Made by a program: the position numbers and the translations under genes. This document shows positions 24,134-31,352 of a stretch of 64,000 bases of DNA, one piece after another. The notes under the pieces were generated by a model. That model did no database searches. It was not told the origin of the DNA and was given only the letters and a program-made list of their open reading frames with translations. This stretch comes from Caballeronia temeraria (GTDB taxonomy: Bacteria; Pseudomonadota; Gammaproteobacteria; Burkholderiales; Burkholderiaceae): assembly GCF_001544795.2 (NCBI RefSeq), contig NZ_FCOI02000036.1, positions 1 to 64,000 of the forward strand, read 5' to 3'. The first letter of the stretch is position 1. Each line of letters begins with the position of its first letter.

Positions 24134-24463
24134 TCAGTAGCCGCACGGCACGTACGCGTTGCGGTAGTTGTCGTAGCAGTAGCCCGACGGCTGCGCGGGT
24201 TGCGCATAAACCGGCTGCGCGTAAGCCGGCTGCGCATACGCGGGCTGTTGATACACCGGTTGCGCGTAAGCCGGCTGCGCATTGGCGACCGATGTCACCA
24301 GCGCGCCGAGCACCGCACCGCCGATCAACGCGCCGACAATCGCGCCGCCATCGCCGCCGCCGTGACCGCCGTGTCCACGACCGCCGCCGTATCCATGCGC
24401 CGATGCCTGGCCAGCCGCCGTCAAACTTCCGATCATCAACAAGACAAGTGCTGCGCGTTTCAT
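24134..24463 (-). CDS. Secreted protein with glycine zipper and YAQPA/YAQPV repeats
   Basis: The product is 109 residues. A signal peptide (M-K-R-A-A-L-V-L-L-M-I-G-S-L) ends near A-S-A-H. Then come a His/Gly-rich segment, a glycine-zipper hydrophobic stretch (G-A-I-V-G-A-L-I-G-G-A-V-L-G-A-L-V), and tandem repeats of Y-A-Q-P-A and Y-A-Q-P-V. It ends with a two-cysteine tail (G-Y-C-Y-D-N-Y-R-N-A-Y-V-P-C-G-Y). I chose the ATG at 24463, with GGAGAAG upstream, instead of the ATG at 24553. It is probably an envelope-associated protein of unknown role. Confidence 0.7.
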   Translation of the reverse strand: MKRAALVLLMIGSLTAAGQASAHGYGGGRGHGGHGGGDGGAIVGALIGGAVLGALVTSVANAQPAYAQPVYQQPAYAQPAYAQPVYAQPAQPSGYCYDNYRNAYVPCGY

Positions 24464-24870
24464 GAGCTTCTCCAATTCCCGTTTGGCCGGGTTCATGGAA
24501 ATCATCTTAAGCAGACGGCTAAGAAATAAGTGCGTTAGTTGGTAACCGTGCATTTCAACGCTTACAAACGGAGCGTGCGATCGCTATCCCGGCGATTTTT
24601 ATTTCGCATACCGAACTATCTAAAGTGCCGTTACAAATAGAATTGAATTCGCCAAACGGTAACAACATTTCAGACGTTGCCGGTAAAGAAAATGGCCTTA
24701 CCGCAAAAACACAGCCGCTTTTACCGCACGCGGTTTCATTTGCTCGCCACTGGTTACCGTTTGTCACCAGAAGGACGTCAACTGCATCGACACACGCGGC
24801 GTTTTCATCGTCAGCGCGGCGCACTACGTGCCACGCGTCCTCGAATAAAAGATCAAGGGAGTTTCAAACC
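24464..24870. other. AT-richer divergent intergenic region
   Basis: About 400 bp between two divergent exported-protein genes, clearly lower in GC than its surroundings. The hexamer GGTAAC (or its complement) occurs at 24541-24546, 24658-24663 and 24753-24758, which could be a shared regulator site. No supported gene is seen; an 89-codon minus-strand frame here looks accidental. Promoters for both flanking genes must lie in this region. Confidence 0.5.
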
Positions 24871-25344
24871 ATGAAGAAGATCGTCGCTGCTCTCGCATCC
24901 GCCATGCTGGTCTCCACGGTATTCGCGCAAACCGCCACGACCGATGCCGGCAAAGCGCAACTGAAGGCAAACAACGAAAAGGCCGAAGCTCAGGCGAGCG
25001 CCAACAAGAAGAAGGCCGAAGCGCAGCATGACGCCGCGAAGGCGCAGGCATCGGCGAACGAGGACAAGGCATCGGCGCAAGCCGACGCCAACAAGGAAGC
25101 CGCGAAGGTAGCGCAGGCGACCACGCCGGAACAAGCTTCCGACGCTCGCGGTGATGCCGCCAAGGCACAGGCGAAAGCCAACAAGAAGAAGCACGCTGCG
25201 CAAAGCAAGGCCGACAAGAAAAAGCAGGACGCAGCGAAGGATGCCAACGTGGCGCAGGCGAAGGCCGACAAGGAAAAAGTCGAAGCACAAAACGACGCGA
25301 ACAAGTCGGCCGCCGATGCGAAGATCGACGCGGCGAAGAAGTAA
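24871..25344 (+). CDS. Secreted Lys/Ala-rich coiled-coil protein
   Basis: The product is 157 residues with a signal peptide (M-K-K-I-V-A-A-L-A-S-A-M-L-V-S-T-V-F-A-Q). The rest is almost purely Ala, Lys, Asp, Asn, Gln and Glu in a repeating K-A-x-A-x-x-x-A-N-K pattern, which predicts one long, highly charged helix or coiled coil. AAGGGAG at 24855-24861 supports the ATG at 24871; the open frame back to 24625 is non-coding. It is followed by a strong terminator. The function is unknown; such proteins may bind nucleic acid, polyphosphate or the cell wall, but nothing visible decides. Confidence 0.75.
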   Translation: MKKIVAALASAMLVSTVFAQTATTDAGKAQLKANNEKAEAQASANKKKAEAQHDAAKAQASANEDKASAQADANKEAAKVAQATTPEQASDARGDAAKAQAKANKKKHAAQSKADKKKQDAAKDANVAQAKADKEKVEAQNDANKSAADAKIDAAKK

Positions 25345-25410
25345 GGGAGGCTAGCGTCCTCGCATCGCGCACTGGGATTTGCCTATCAGGGAAACCCGTG
25401 CGTTCGATTC

Positions 25411-25441
25411 AGGCGAGCCCTCTTTAGGCTCGCCTTTTTTG
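25411..25441 (+). terminator. Rho-independent terminator after the coiled-coil gene
   Basis: A perfect 9-bp stem (25411-25419 with 25427-25435) and 7-nt loop is followed by a run of T with one G. Confidence 0.85.
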
Positions 25442-25482
25442 TTTCCTTTAGTCCAACGATTCCATTCGTCGACTAAAGGAAA
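25442..25482. repeat. Perfect 12-bp inverted repeat in the leader of the Mpo1-family gene
   Basis: TTTCCTTTAGTC at 25442-25453 and GACTAAAGGAAA at 25471-25482 are exact reverse complements. Within the 17-nt loop, ACGA and TCGT can pair as an inner stem around a 6-nt loop. It begins right after the upstream terminator's T-run and ends 71 bp before the next start codon. Confidence 0.65.
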
Positions 25483-25553
25483 TGCTCTACTTGCCGATTC
25501 CATCGCGCGGCTTATCATTCGTGAAAGACAAGAACACGAAGGAGACGCCCGCC

Positions 25554-26057
25554 ATGCGCACGCTGACCGATCAGCTATCGCAATACGCCGAATATCATCG
25601 CGACAGGCGCAATATCGCGACGCACTTCGTCGGCATTCCGCTCATCGTGCTCGCGATCGCCGCTTTGCTGAGCCGTCCCGCGTGGCCCGTGTTATCCGGC
25701 GCGTTTCTGCTCACGCCCGCATGGGTTCTGTTCGCGCTCGCCACGCTCTATTACTTGTGGCTCGATGTGCCGCTCGGCATCGGCATGGGGATTGTATCTG
25801 CGTTGAGCGCCGCATTCGGGCAATGGACCGCGTCGCAGGCCACGCCGATATGGCTCGGGATCGGCATCGGCCTGTTCGTGATCGGCTGGGTATTTCAGTT
25901 CATCGGGCATGTGCGCTATGAGCATCGCAAGCCTGCATTCGTCGACGATATCATCGGCTTGCTGATCGGGCCGCTCTTCATTCTCGTCGAGCTTATGTTC
26001 GGGCTCGGTCTCATGCGCGATCTGCACGACGCCATCGAAACGCGCGCCGCGCGCTGA
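25554..26057 (+). CDS. Mpo1/DUF962-family membrane protein
   Basis: The product is 167 residues with four predicted membrane helices. It carries the family signature Y-H-R-D-R-R-N-I-A-T-H-F-V-G-I-P near the N-terminus and F-I-G-H-V-R-Y-E-H-R-K-P-A-F in the second half. Yeast Mpo1 is an Fe(II)-dependent dioxygenase that alpha-oxidises 2-hydroxy fatty acids, and these histidines are the expected metal ligands. The bacterial role is not established. AAGGAG at 25539-25544 supports the ATG at 25554. It ends exactly where the convergent RarD-type gene's stop begins (no gap). Confidence 0.82.
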   Translation: MRTLTDQLSQYAEYHRDRRNIATHFVGIPLIVLAIAALLSRPAWPVLSGAFLLTPAWVLFALATLYYLWLDVPLGIGMGIVSALSAAFGQWTASQATPIWLGIGIGLFVIGWVFQFIGHVRYEHRKPAFVDDIIGLLIGPLFILVELMFGLGLMRDLHDAIETRAAR

Positions 26058-27035
26058 TCAGTCCACGCGCTCGATTTCCTCCGCGACCGTTTCATGCTCG
26101 ACGCTCGCGTGATGCTCGCTCGTCGGCAGCGTGTGTTTGCGCGAGCGCTCGCGCATCAGGAGGCGCGCGCTGTGCACGCCCGTCAGCACGACGGCGATCC
26201 AGATGGGCACATACGTGCCGAGCTGCCGCGCTGAGAACGGCTCGCCGAGCAGCAACACCGCGACGCCGACGAGCAACACCGGCTCCACATAACCGAGAAT
26301 GCCGAAGAGCGCGAGCGGCAGATGACGGCTCGCGCGCAGATACGACGCGAGCGCGATCGTGCTCAGCGCGCCGAGTCCCGGCAGCAGCACGAGCCAGAGA
26401 CGCGGCTCGCCGGCGACATCCGCGAACGAGCCGCGCGCGAACAGCATGAACACGGCGACGGGCGACATCAGCATGATCTCCACCGCGAACGACACGAGCG
26501 GGTCCGCATTGAGCCGTCGCCGCAACACGAAGTACGGCGGATAGCCGAGCATCACGACGAGCGTCGGCCACGCAAACGCGTGCGTGACGATCAACTCATG
26601 CGCAACGCCGACGGCCGCCGCCGCGACGCCCGCCCACTGGAAACCGTCGAGCCGCTCGCCGTAGTAGAAGCGTCCGAGCAGCACCATCGCGAGCGGCAGG
26701 AGGAAATAGCCGAGCGATACCTCCAGCGCGCGCCCGTGCAGCGGCGCCCACAAAAAGATCCACAACTGCACGCCGAGCAGCGCGGCGACGACGGCGAACA
26801 TCAGCAGCAAGTGCGGCGTTTTGGCGAGCCTCGAAACGAGCGCGCATAATTGCGGCCAGCGCTTTCTCACCGCGACGAGCGCGAGCGCGCCCGGCAAGGT
26901 CCACACGATGCGCCACGCGAAGATGTCGAGCCCGTCGAGCGGCGCGAGCCATTTCGTATAGCCCGACATGAGCGCAAAAAGCGTGGAAGCGGCGACGGAC
27001 AGCGCGATGCCGCGCGCGAGGTCATGCTGATTCAT
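26058..27035 (-). CDS. rarD: RarD-type EamA-family permease
   Basis: The 325-residue protein has ten membrane helices in two EamA repeats of the drug/metabolite transporter superfamily. The start M-N-Q-H-D-L-A-R-G-I-A-L-S and the Y-T-K-W-L-A-P-L motif resemble RarD, originally noted as a chloramphenicol-sensitivity protein. A 35-residue charged cytoplasmic tail (S-R-K-H-T-L-P-T-S-E-H-H) follows the last helix. The substrate is unknown. It is convergent with the Mpo1-family gene with no intergenic space. Confidence 0.85.
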   Translation of the reverse strand: MNQHDLARGIALSVAASTLFALMSGYTKWLAPLDGLDIFAWRIVWTLPGALALVAVRKRWPQLCALVSRLAKTPHLLLMFAVVAALLGVQLWIFLWAPLHGRALEVSLGYFLLPLAMVLLGRFYYGERLDGFQWAGVAAAAVGVAHELIVTHAFAWPTLVVMLGYPPYFVLRRRLNADPLVSFAVEIMLMSPVAVFMLFARGSFADVAGEPRLWLVLLPGLGALSTIALASYLRASRHLPLALFGILGYVEPVLLVGVAVLLLGEPFSARQLGTYVPIWIAVVLTGVHSARLLMRERSRKHTLPTSEHHASVEHETVAEEIERVD

Positions 27036-27424
27036 CGGGAAAGGCGCTGCGCGCTGTGGGTGAGTGCAAGCAGAATGAAACGTGAAGTGCGCATTCTAAA
27101 CGCCGCGTGCGCATGCTTTTCAAAACGCGCTTCAATCAGGATAGCCGGGTGTGCCCGCTTTTTGCTTCTTTGATGCTTCGCATTTCGGCATGAACTCCGC
27201 CGCGTAATCGCTGTCATTCGCGCTGTCACTTGCCTTTGTCTTTTGCCGGTCACGATGATCGGCGACTCTTGTCGGTCCGGCGCTTGAACCGGTCCGGTCC
27301 CGTAAGTTCGAGCGGCGCACCGCGCGATCATCCGCCGCTCACGTCATTGCATCCGCAGCAACACGCGCCGTGCCTTCGATCCGACGATGGCACGCGAAGA
27401 AAACGCCGCATCGATGGAGACGTC
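27036..27424. other. Non-coding divergent region between the RarD-type gene and egtD
   Basis: About 390 bp. Short open frames here have no coding character. The first half is AT-richer and probably holds the promoters for both divergent genes. No clear operator or riboswitch is visible. Confidence 0.5.
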
Positions 27425-28393
27425 ATGACTCAACCCGCCTTGTCCCCCCGCTTCAACAACGCTTTCGCAGAAGCCGTGTACACAGGACTCAGCAAGCGTC
27501 CGCAGAAAGAATTGCCGTCGATGTATCTGTATGACGAAGTGGGCTCCGCGCTCTTCGAAGTGATCACCGCGCTGCCCGAATACGGCGTGACGCGCGCCGA
27601 AGAGCGCGTGCTGAAGGACCACGCGACGGATATCGTCGCGGCGATGCCGGGCGACATTCAGGTCGCGGAACTCGGCAGCGGCAGCGGCCGCAAGACGCGC
27701 CGCATTCTGGAAGCGCTGTGTAAAAAGCAGCCGACCGCGTACCATCCGATTGAAATTTCGCGCACCGCTTTGCAGTTGTGCCGGCGCGAATTGAGCGATA
27801 TCGAGCGCGTGTCGATCGTCGGACACGAACGCGATTATCTCGCCGGGCTCTCCGAAGTCAGCGCCAAACGCAAGGACGGCGAAAGACTGCTCGTGCTGTT
27901 TCTCGGCAGCACCATCGGCAATTTCGCGCGGCTCGCGGCGACGAAGTTTCTGCGCTCGATTCGCGGCATGCTGCAACCCGGCGACGCGCTCCTGCTCGGC
28001 ACCGATCTCATCAAGCCGCTGCCGGTGCTGATCGCCGCATACGACGATCCGATCGGCGTGACGGCCGCGTTCAATCTGAACATGCTCGCGCGGATCAATC
28101 GCGAACTGGGCGGCGACTTTCCGCTGGATGCCTTCGAGCACGTCGCGCGTTTCAATCCGGATGCGCGCAGCATCGAAATGCATTTGCGTGCGAAGCGCGC
28201 GCTTTCCGTACGCGTGCGCGGCGCGGATCTGCGCGTGGACTTCCGCGAGGGCGAGACGATCTGGACGGAAAGCAGCCACAAGTATGCCGCCGATGAAGTC
28301 GCGCCGATCGCCGCCGATGCGGGCTTCGAATGCACGCATCAGTGGCGCGACGAGGAATGGCAGTTCGCGGAGAGCCTGCTCGTCGCGCGTTAG
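27425..28393 (+). CDS. egtD: L-histidine N-alpha-methyltransferase EgtD
   Basis: EgtD trimethylates histidine to hercynine using S-adenosylmethionine, the first step of ergothioneine synthesis. The 322-residue protein has the family N-terminus (K-E-L-P-S-M-Y-L-Y-D-E-V-G-S-A-L-F), the SAM-binding E-L-G-S-G-S-G-R-K-T and the L-F-L-G-S-T-I-G-N-F motif. GGAGA upstream supports the ATG at 27425. No EgtB sulfoxide synthase gene is adjacent. The gene's last 4 bp overlap the convergent acylphosphatase gene. The product could be hercynine itself, or ergothioneine if egtB lies elsewhere. Confidence 0.92.
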   Translation: MTQPALSPRFNNAFAEAVYTGLSKRPQKELPSMYLYDEVGSALFEVITALPEYGVTRAEERVLKDHATDIVAAMPGDIQVAELGSGSGRKTRRILEALCKKQPTAYHPIEISRTALQLCRRELSDIERVSIVGHERDYLAGLSEVSAKRKDGERLLVLFLGSTIGNFARLAATKFLRSIRGMLQPGDALLLGTDLIKPLPVLIAAYDDPIGVTAAFNLNMLARINRELGGDFPLDAFEHVARFNPDARSIEMHLRAKRALSVRVRGADLRVDFREGETIWTESSHKYAADEVAPIAADAGFECTHQWRDEEWQFAESLLVAR

Positions 28394-28686
28394 TGCTGCT
28401 CGAAGCGCTCGTAACGTTTCTCGACGTGGCGCTCTTCGCTGTGAAAGTCGGTGACGCGGGCATGCGGGGGCCCGCGTCGCAGCCATTCGAGCATCAGATC
28501 GACCTGATTGGCCGCGCCCTGAACGATGACTTCGACCGAGCCGTCGTCGAGATTGGCGACCCAGCCGCGCACGCCCAGCGCATGCGCCTTTCGCACCGTG
28601 TGATGCCTGAAGCCGACGCCCTGCACGATGCCGCGCACGCGCACGTAATAGGTTTCGATTCTCGTATCCAGATCCGGGCCTGGCAT
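28390..28686 (-). CDS. acyP: Acylphosphatase
   Basis: The 98-residue protein has the full acylphosphatase signature: V-Q-G-V-G-F-R with catalytic Arg27, and G-W-V-A-N-L-D-D-G-S-V with catalytic Asn45. It hydrolyses carboxyl-phosphate bonds such as acetyl phosphate or 1,3-bisphosphoglycerate. I chose the ATG at 28686 because AAGGAG is well placed upstream; the in-frame ATGs at 28728 and 28710 lack this. It converges on egtD with a 4-bp overlap. Confidence 0.93.
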   Translation of the reverse strand: MPGPDLDTRIETYYVRVRGIVQGVGFRHHTVRKAHALGVRGWVANLDDGSVEVIVQGAANQVDLMLEWLRRGPPHARVTDFHSEERHVEKRYERFEQH

Positions 28687-28733
28687 TGCGCGCTCCTTTG
28701 CAGTGTTCATAGCCCGCATTGTAGACACGCGCG

Positions 28734-29873
28734 TCAGCTCAGGCGGAAAGGCTGCGCCATGTCGGCGCGTTCACCCGAGCGCGGATGCGGCACGCGCGGC
28801 AACGTGACTTCGAACACCGTGCCGGCTTCCGAGGTCGAGCGCACCTTGACGTCGCCGCCGTGCATCTGCGTGATCTCGCGCGTGATATAGAGCCCGAGCC
28901 CGAGGCCGCTCGATTCATGCTGAGGCCGCCCCGAGCGATACGGCGCGAAGATCGTCGGCAGGACGTCGGCGGGAATTTCGCCCGCGTTTTGCACCGTGAT
29001 GCTCACGTGTTCCGCGTTGCCGTCGAGCCGCACCTGGATCGCCGAGCCTTCGAGACCGTGCTGCAGCGCGTTGCCGATGAGATTCGAGAACACTTGCGAC
29101 AGCAGATCGCCGTCGCCTTGCAGGAGCGTGTCGCCCTGACGCAGCACGAAAATCCGCCCGCGGCCGACGCGCGCCTCGTATTCATCGACGATATTCTTCG
29201 CGAGCGTCATCAGCTCCACCGCGCGCGGCTGCAGCGTGACACGCCCGCCGCGCAGACGCGCGAGATTGAGCAACTGATCGACCATGCGCACCATGCGCAT
29301 CCCGCTCGACTTGATGCGCGTGCCGATATTCGCGACGTTCTCGTCCTGCACGAAGCGCGCGAGATATTCCGCCGATGCGATCACCGCGCTCAAGGGCGTG
29401 CGCAGATCGTGGCCGAGCACGGCCATGAGCATTTCGTTCGCATCGAGCAGTTGCTGCACGGTCGCGAGTTGCGTCGCGAGCTGCTGCTTCTGCCGCTCCA
29501 TCTGGATGAAGACATCGACTTTCGAATTGAGGATGCGCGAATCGAAAGGCTTGTAGAGAAAATCCACCGCGCCCGCTTCGTAGCCGCGGAACGTGCGGCT
29601 CGCGTCCTGCGCCGTCGCCGTGAGAAAGATGATCGGCACGTGCGCCGTGCGCGGACTGCCGCGCATCAGTTCGGCGAGTTCGAACCCGTCCATGCCGGGC
29701 ATGTTGACGTCGAGGATCGCGAGCGCGACTTCGTGCTTGAGCAAGAGCTCGAGCGCGGCCGGTCCCGATTCGGCCTTCAGCACCGACAGATCCGGCCGCG
29801 CGAGCGACGCTTCGAGCGCGGTGATGTTGTTGCGAATGTCATCGACGATCAGCACGTGGATGGGTTGCGTCAT
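28734..29873 (-). CDS. Receiver-histidine kinase fusion (soluble hybrid kinase)
   Basis: The 379-residue protein has an N-terminal receiver (D11, D12, phosphoacceptor D55 in A-I-L-D-V-N-M-P-G, K108) linked by a coiled coil to a HisKA domain with His155 (V-L-G-H-D-L-R-T-P-L) and a HATPase_c domain (G-L-G-L-G-L-Y-I-T-R-E near residue 330). There are no membrane helices. This layout fits a phosphorelay output that receives phosphate on its receiver and changes its own kinase activity. It is the last gene of the minus-strand hybrid kinase-cheR-cheB operon, 22 bp after cheB. Confidence 0.9.
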   Translation of the reverse strand: MTQPIHVLIVDDIRNNITALEASLARPDLSVLKAESGPAALELLLKHEVALAILDVNMPGMDGFELAELMRGSPRTAHVPIIFLTATAQDASRTFRGYEAGAVDFLYKPFDSRILNSKVDVFIQMERQKQQLATQLATVQQLLDANEMLMAVLGHDLRTPLSAVIASAEYLARFVQDENVANIGTRIKSSGMRMVRMVDQLLNLARLRGGRVTLQPRAVELMTLAKNIVDEYEARVGRGRIFVLRQGDTLLQGDGDLLSQVFSNLIGNALQHGLEGSAIQVRLDGNAEHVSITVQNAGEIPADVLPTIFAPYRSGRPQHESSGLGLGLYITREITQMHGGDVKVRSTSEAGTVFEVTLPRVPHPRSGERADMAQPFRLS

Positions 29874-29895
29874 CTGGTGACTCCTTGACTACTTT

Positions 29896-30492
29896 TCATG
29901 GCTGCCGTCCCATGCGCCGCGATAGCCGCAGCGCCATTTCGTCCAGCGTCAGTACTTCATGCACCGCGTCCTGCGCGATGGCCGCGAGCGGCATCGCCGG
30001 CGCGGTGGCCGTTTCCGGGTTCTGCGCCCAGCACAGGCCGCCCGCCTCGCGGATCGCGCGCGCGCCGCGGGAGCCGTCGTCGTTCGCGCCCGACAGCACG
30101 ATGCCGAGCAGACGCTCGCCGTACGCATGCGCCGCCGATTCGAACAGCACGTCCACAGAGGGACGCGAGAAACGCACGGGCGGATCGACCGACAGCGCGA
30201 TCGCGGGCGCCGCGCCGCCTTGCGCCTCGACGAGCATGTGATAGCCGGGCGGCGCGAAATACACGGTGCCGGGCACGATCAGATCCTTGTCGAAAGGCTC
30301 TTCGATGGCGAGCGCGCAACGCGACGCGAACAATCCCGGCAACAGGCTGGGCTGCCCTTGCCGCACATGCACGACGATCAGCACCGGCGGCTCGAAGTCC
30401 TTCGGCAGCGCGGGCAACAGATGATTGAGCGCCTCGACGCCGCCCGCCGATGCGCCGATCACGACTGCTCCGATGCGATCCGCGTCGAACAT
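29896..30492 (-). CDS. CheB-type methylesterase lacking a receiver domain
   Basis: The 198-residue protein consists only of the CheB catalytic domain. The triad is visible as Ser15 (G-A-S-A-G-G), His42 (V-V-H-V-R-Q) and Asp139 (S-G-A-N-D-D-G). CheB removes methyl groups from, or deamidates, glutamates of chemoreceptors; without a receiver its activity is not controlled in the usual way. I chose the ATG at 30492, two bases after the cheR stop. It belongs to the signalling operon 34477 to 28734, which has no chemoreceptor, so the substrate may be elsewhere in the genome. Confidence 0.9.
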   Translation of the reverse strand: MFDADRIGAVVIGASAGGVEALNHLLPALPKDFEPPVLIVVHVRQGQPSLLPGLFASRCALAIEEPFDKDLIVPGTVYFAPPGYHMLVEAQGGAAPAIALSVDPPVRFSRPSVDVLFESAAHAYGERLLGIVLSGANDDGSRGARAIREAGGLCWAQNPETATAPAMPLAAIAQDAVHEVLTLDEMALRLSRRMGRQP

Positions 30493-30494
30493 CG

Positions 30495-31352
30495 TCACAC
30501 CTTCTGGTAAAGCCGCTCGCGCGAATTGAAGTCCGCGAAGCGGTCTGCGTAGGTGGAAAAGCGCAGGCTTTCCTTGCTGCCCAGACCGAGAAAGCCACGC
30601 CGCACGAGTGAATCGCTGAAGAGGCCGAGCGCGCGATCCTGCAACGCGCGATCGAAATAGATCAGCACGTTGCGGCACGACACCAGATGCGCTTCGAGAA
30701 ACACGCTGTCGGTCGCGAGACTGTGATCCGCGAACACCACGCGCGACTTGAGCGTCTGCGAAAACTTCGCCGCGCCGTACGCCGCGTGATAGTAGTCCGA
30801 GAGCGACCGCTTTCCGCCCGCTGCCAGATAGTTCTGACTGAAGCTCGCCATGCGGTCCAGCGGATAGATGCCGCTCTCGGCCTGACGCAATGCTTCGGCG
30901 TTGATATCGGTCGCATAGAACACGGTGCGGTCCGCGAGCTTTTCCTCCGCGAACAGCACCGCGAGCGACCACAACTCCTCGCCGCTGCTGCATCCCGCGA
31001 CCCAGACCTTGATCGACGGATACGTCTGCAGAATCGGCACGACCTGCTCGCGGATCGCGCGGAAATACTGCGGATCGCGGAACATCTCGCTCACCTGCAC
31101 CGTGAGGTACTGAAAGAGCCGCGCGAACAGCGCCGGATCGCGCAGGATGCGCTCCTGCAGATGCGAGAGCGTCGGCAAGCCGAAATCGTTCACGGCCTGC
31201 GCGAGCCGCCGCCTCAGCGAACTCACGGAGTAATGCCGGAAGTCGTGCTGATAACGCAGATAAATCGCTTCCAGAATCAGCTTCAGTTCGATGTCGAACG
31301 TCGCTTCTTCGTCGTGACGGCTGTCGTTCATCTCAGAGTTCGGTCCGTTCAT
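30495..31352 (-). CDS. CheR-type protein-glutamate methyltransferase
   Basis: The 285-residue protein has the all-helical CheR N-terminal domain (Y-L-R-Y-Q-H-D-F-R-H-Y-S, S-S-L-R-R-R-L) and a SAM-binding domain with V-W-V-A-G-C-S-S-G-E-E-L-W-S and the F-Y-A-T-D-I-N-A-E-A-L motif. It methylates glutamates of chemoreceptor-like proteins. The ATG at 31352 overlaps the stop of the hybrid kinase gene by 4 bp, which fixes the start and implies coupled translation. It is followed after 2 bp by the receiver-less cheB. Confidence 0.92.
   Translation of the reverse strand: MNGPNSEMNDSRHDEEATFDIELKLILEAIYLRYQHDFRHYSVSSLRRRLAQAVNDFGLPTLSHLQERILRDPALFARLFQYLTVQVSEMFRDPQYFRAIREQVVPILQTYPSIKVWVAGCSSGEELWSLAVLFAEEKLADRTVFYATDINAEALRQAESGIYPLDRMASFSQNYLAAGGKRSLSDYYHAAYGAAKFSQTLKSRVVFADHSLATDSVFLEAHLVSCRNVLIYFDRALQDRALGLFSDSLVRRGFLGLGSKESLRFSTYADRFADFNSRERLYQKV

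Noticed and set aside
24555..24824. 89-codon minus-strand frame in the divergent gap
   Set aside because: No ribosome-binding site and no family, and it lies in an AT-richer promoter region.
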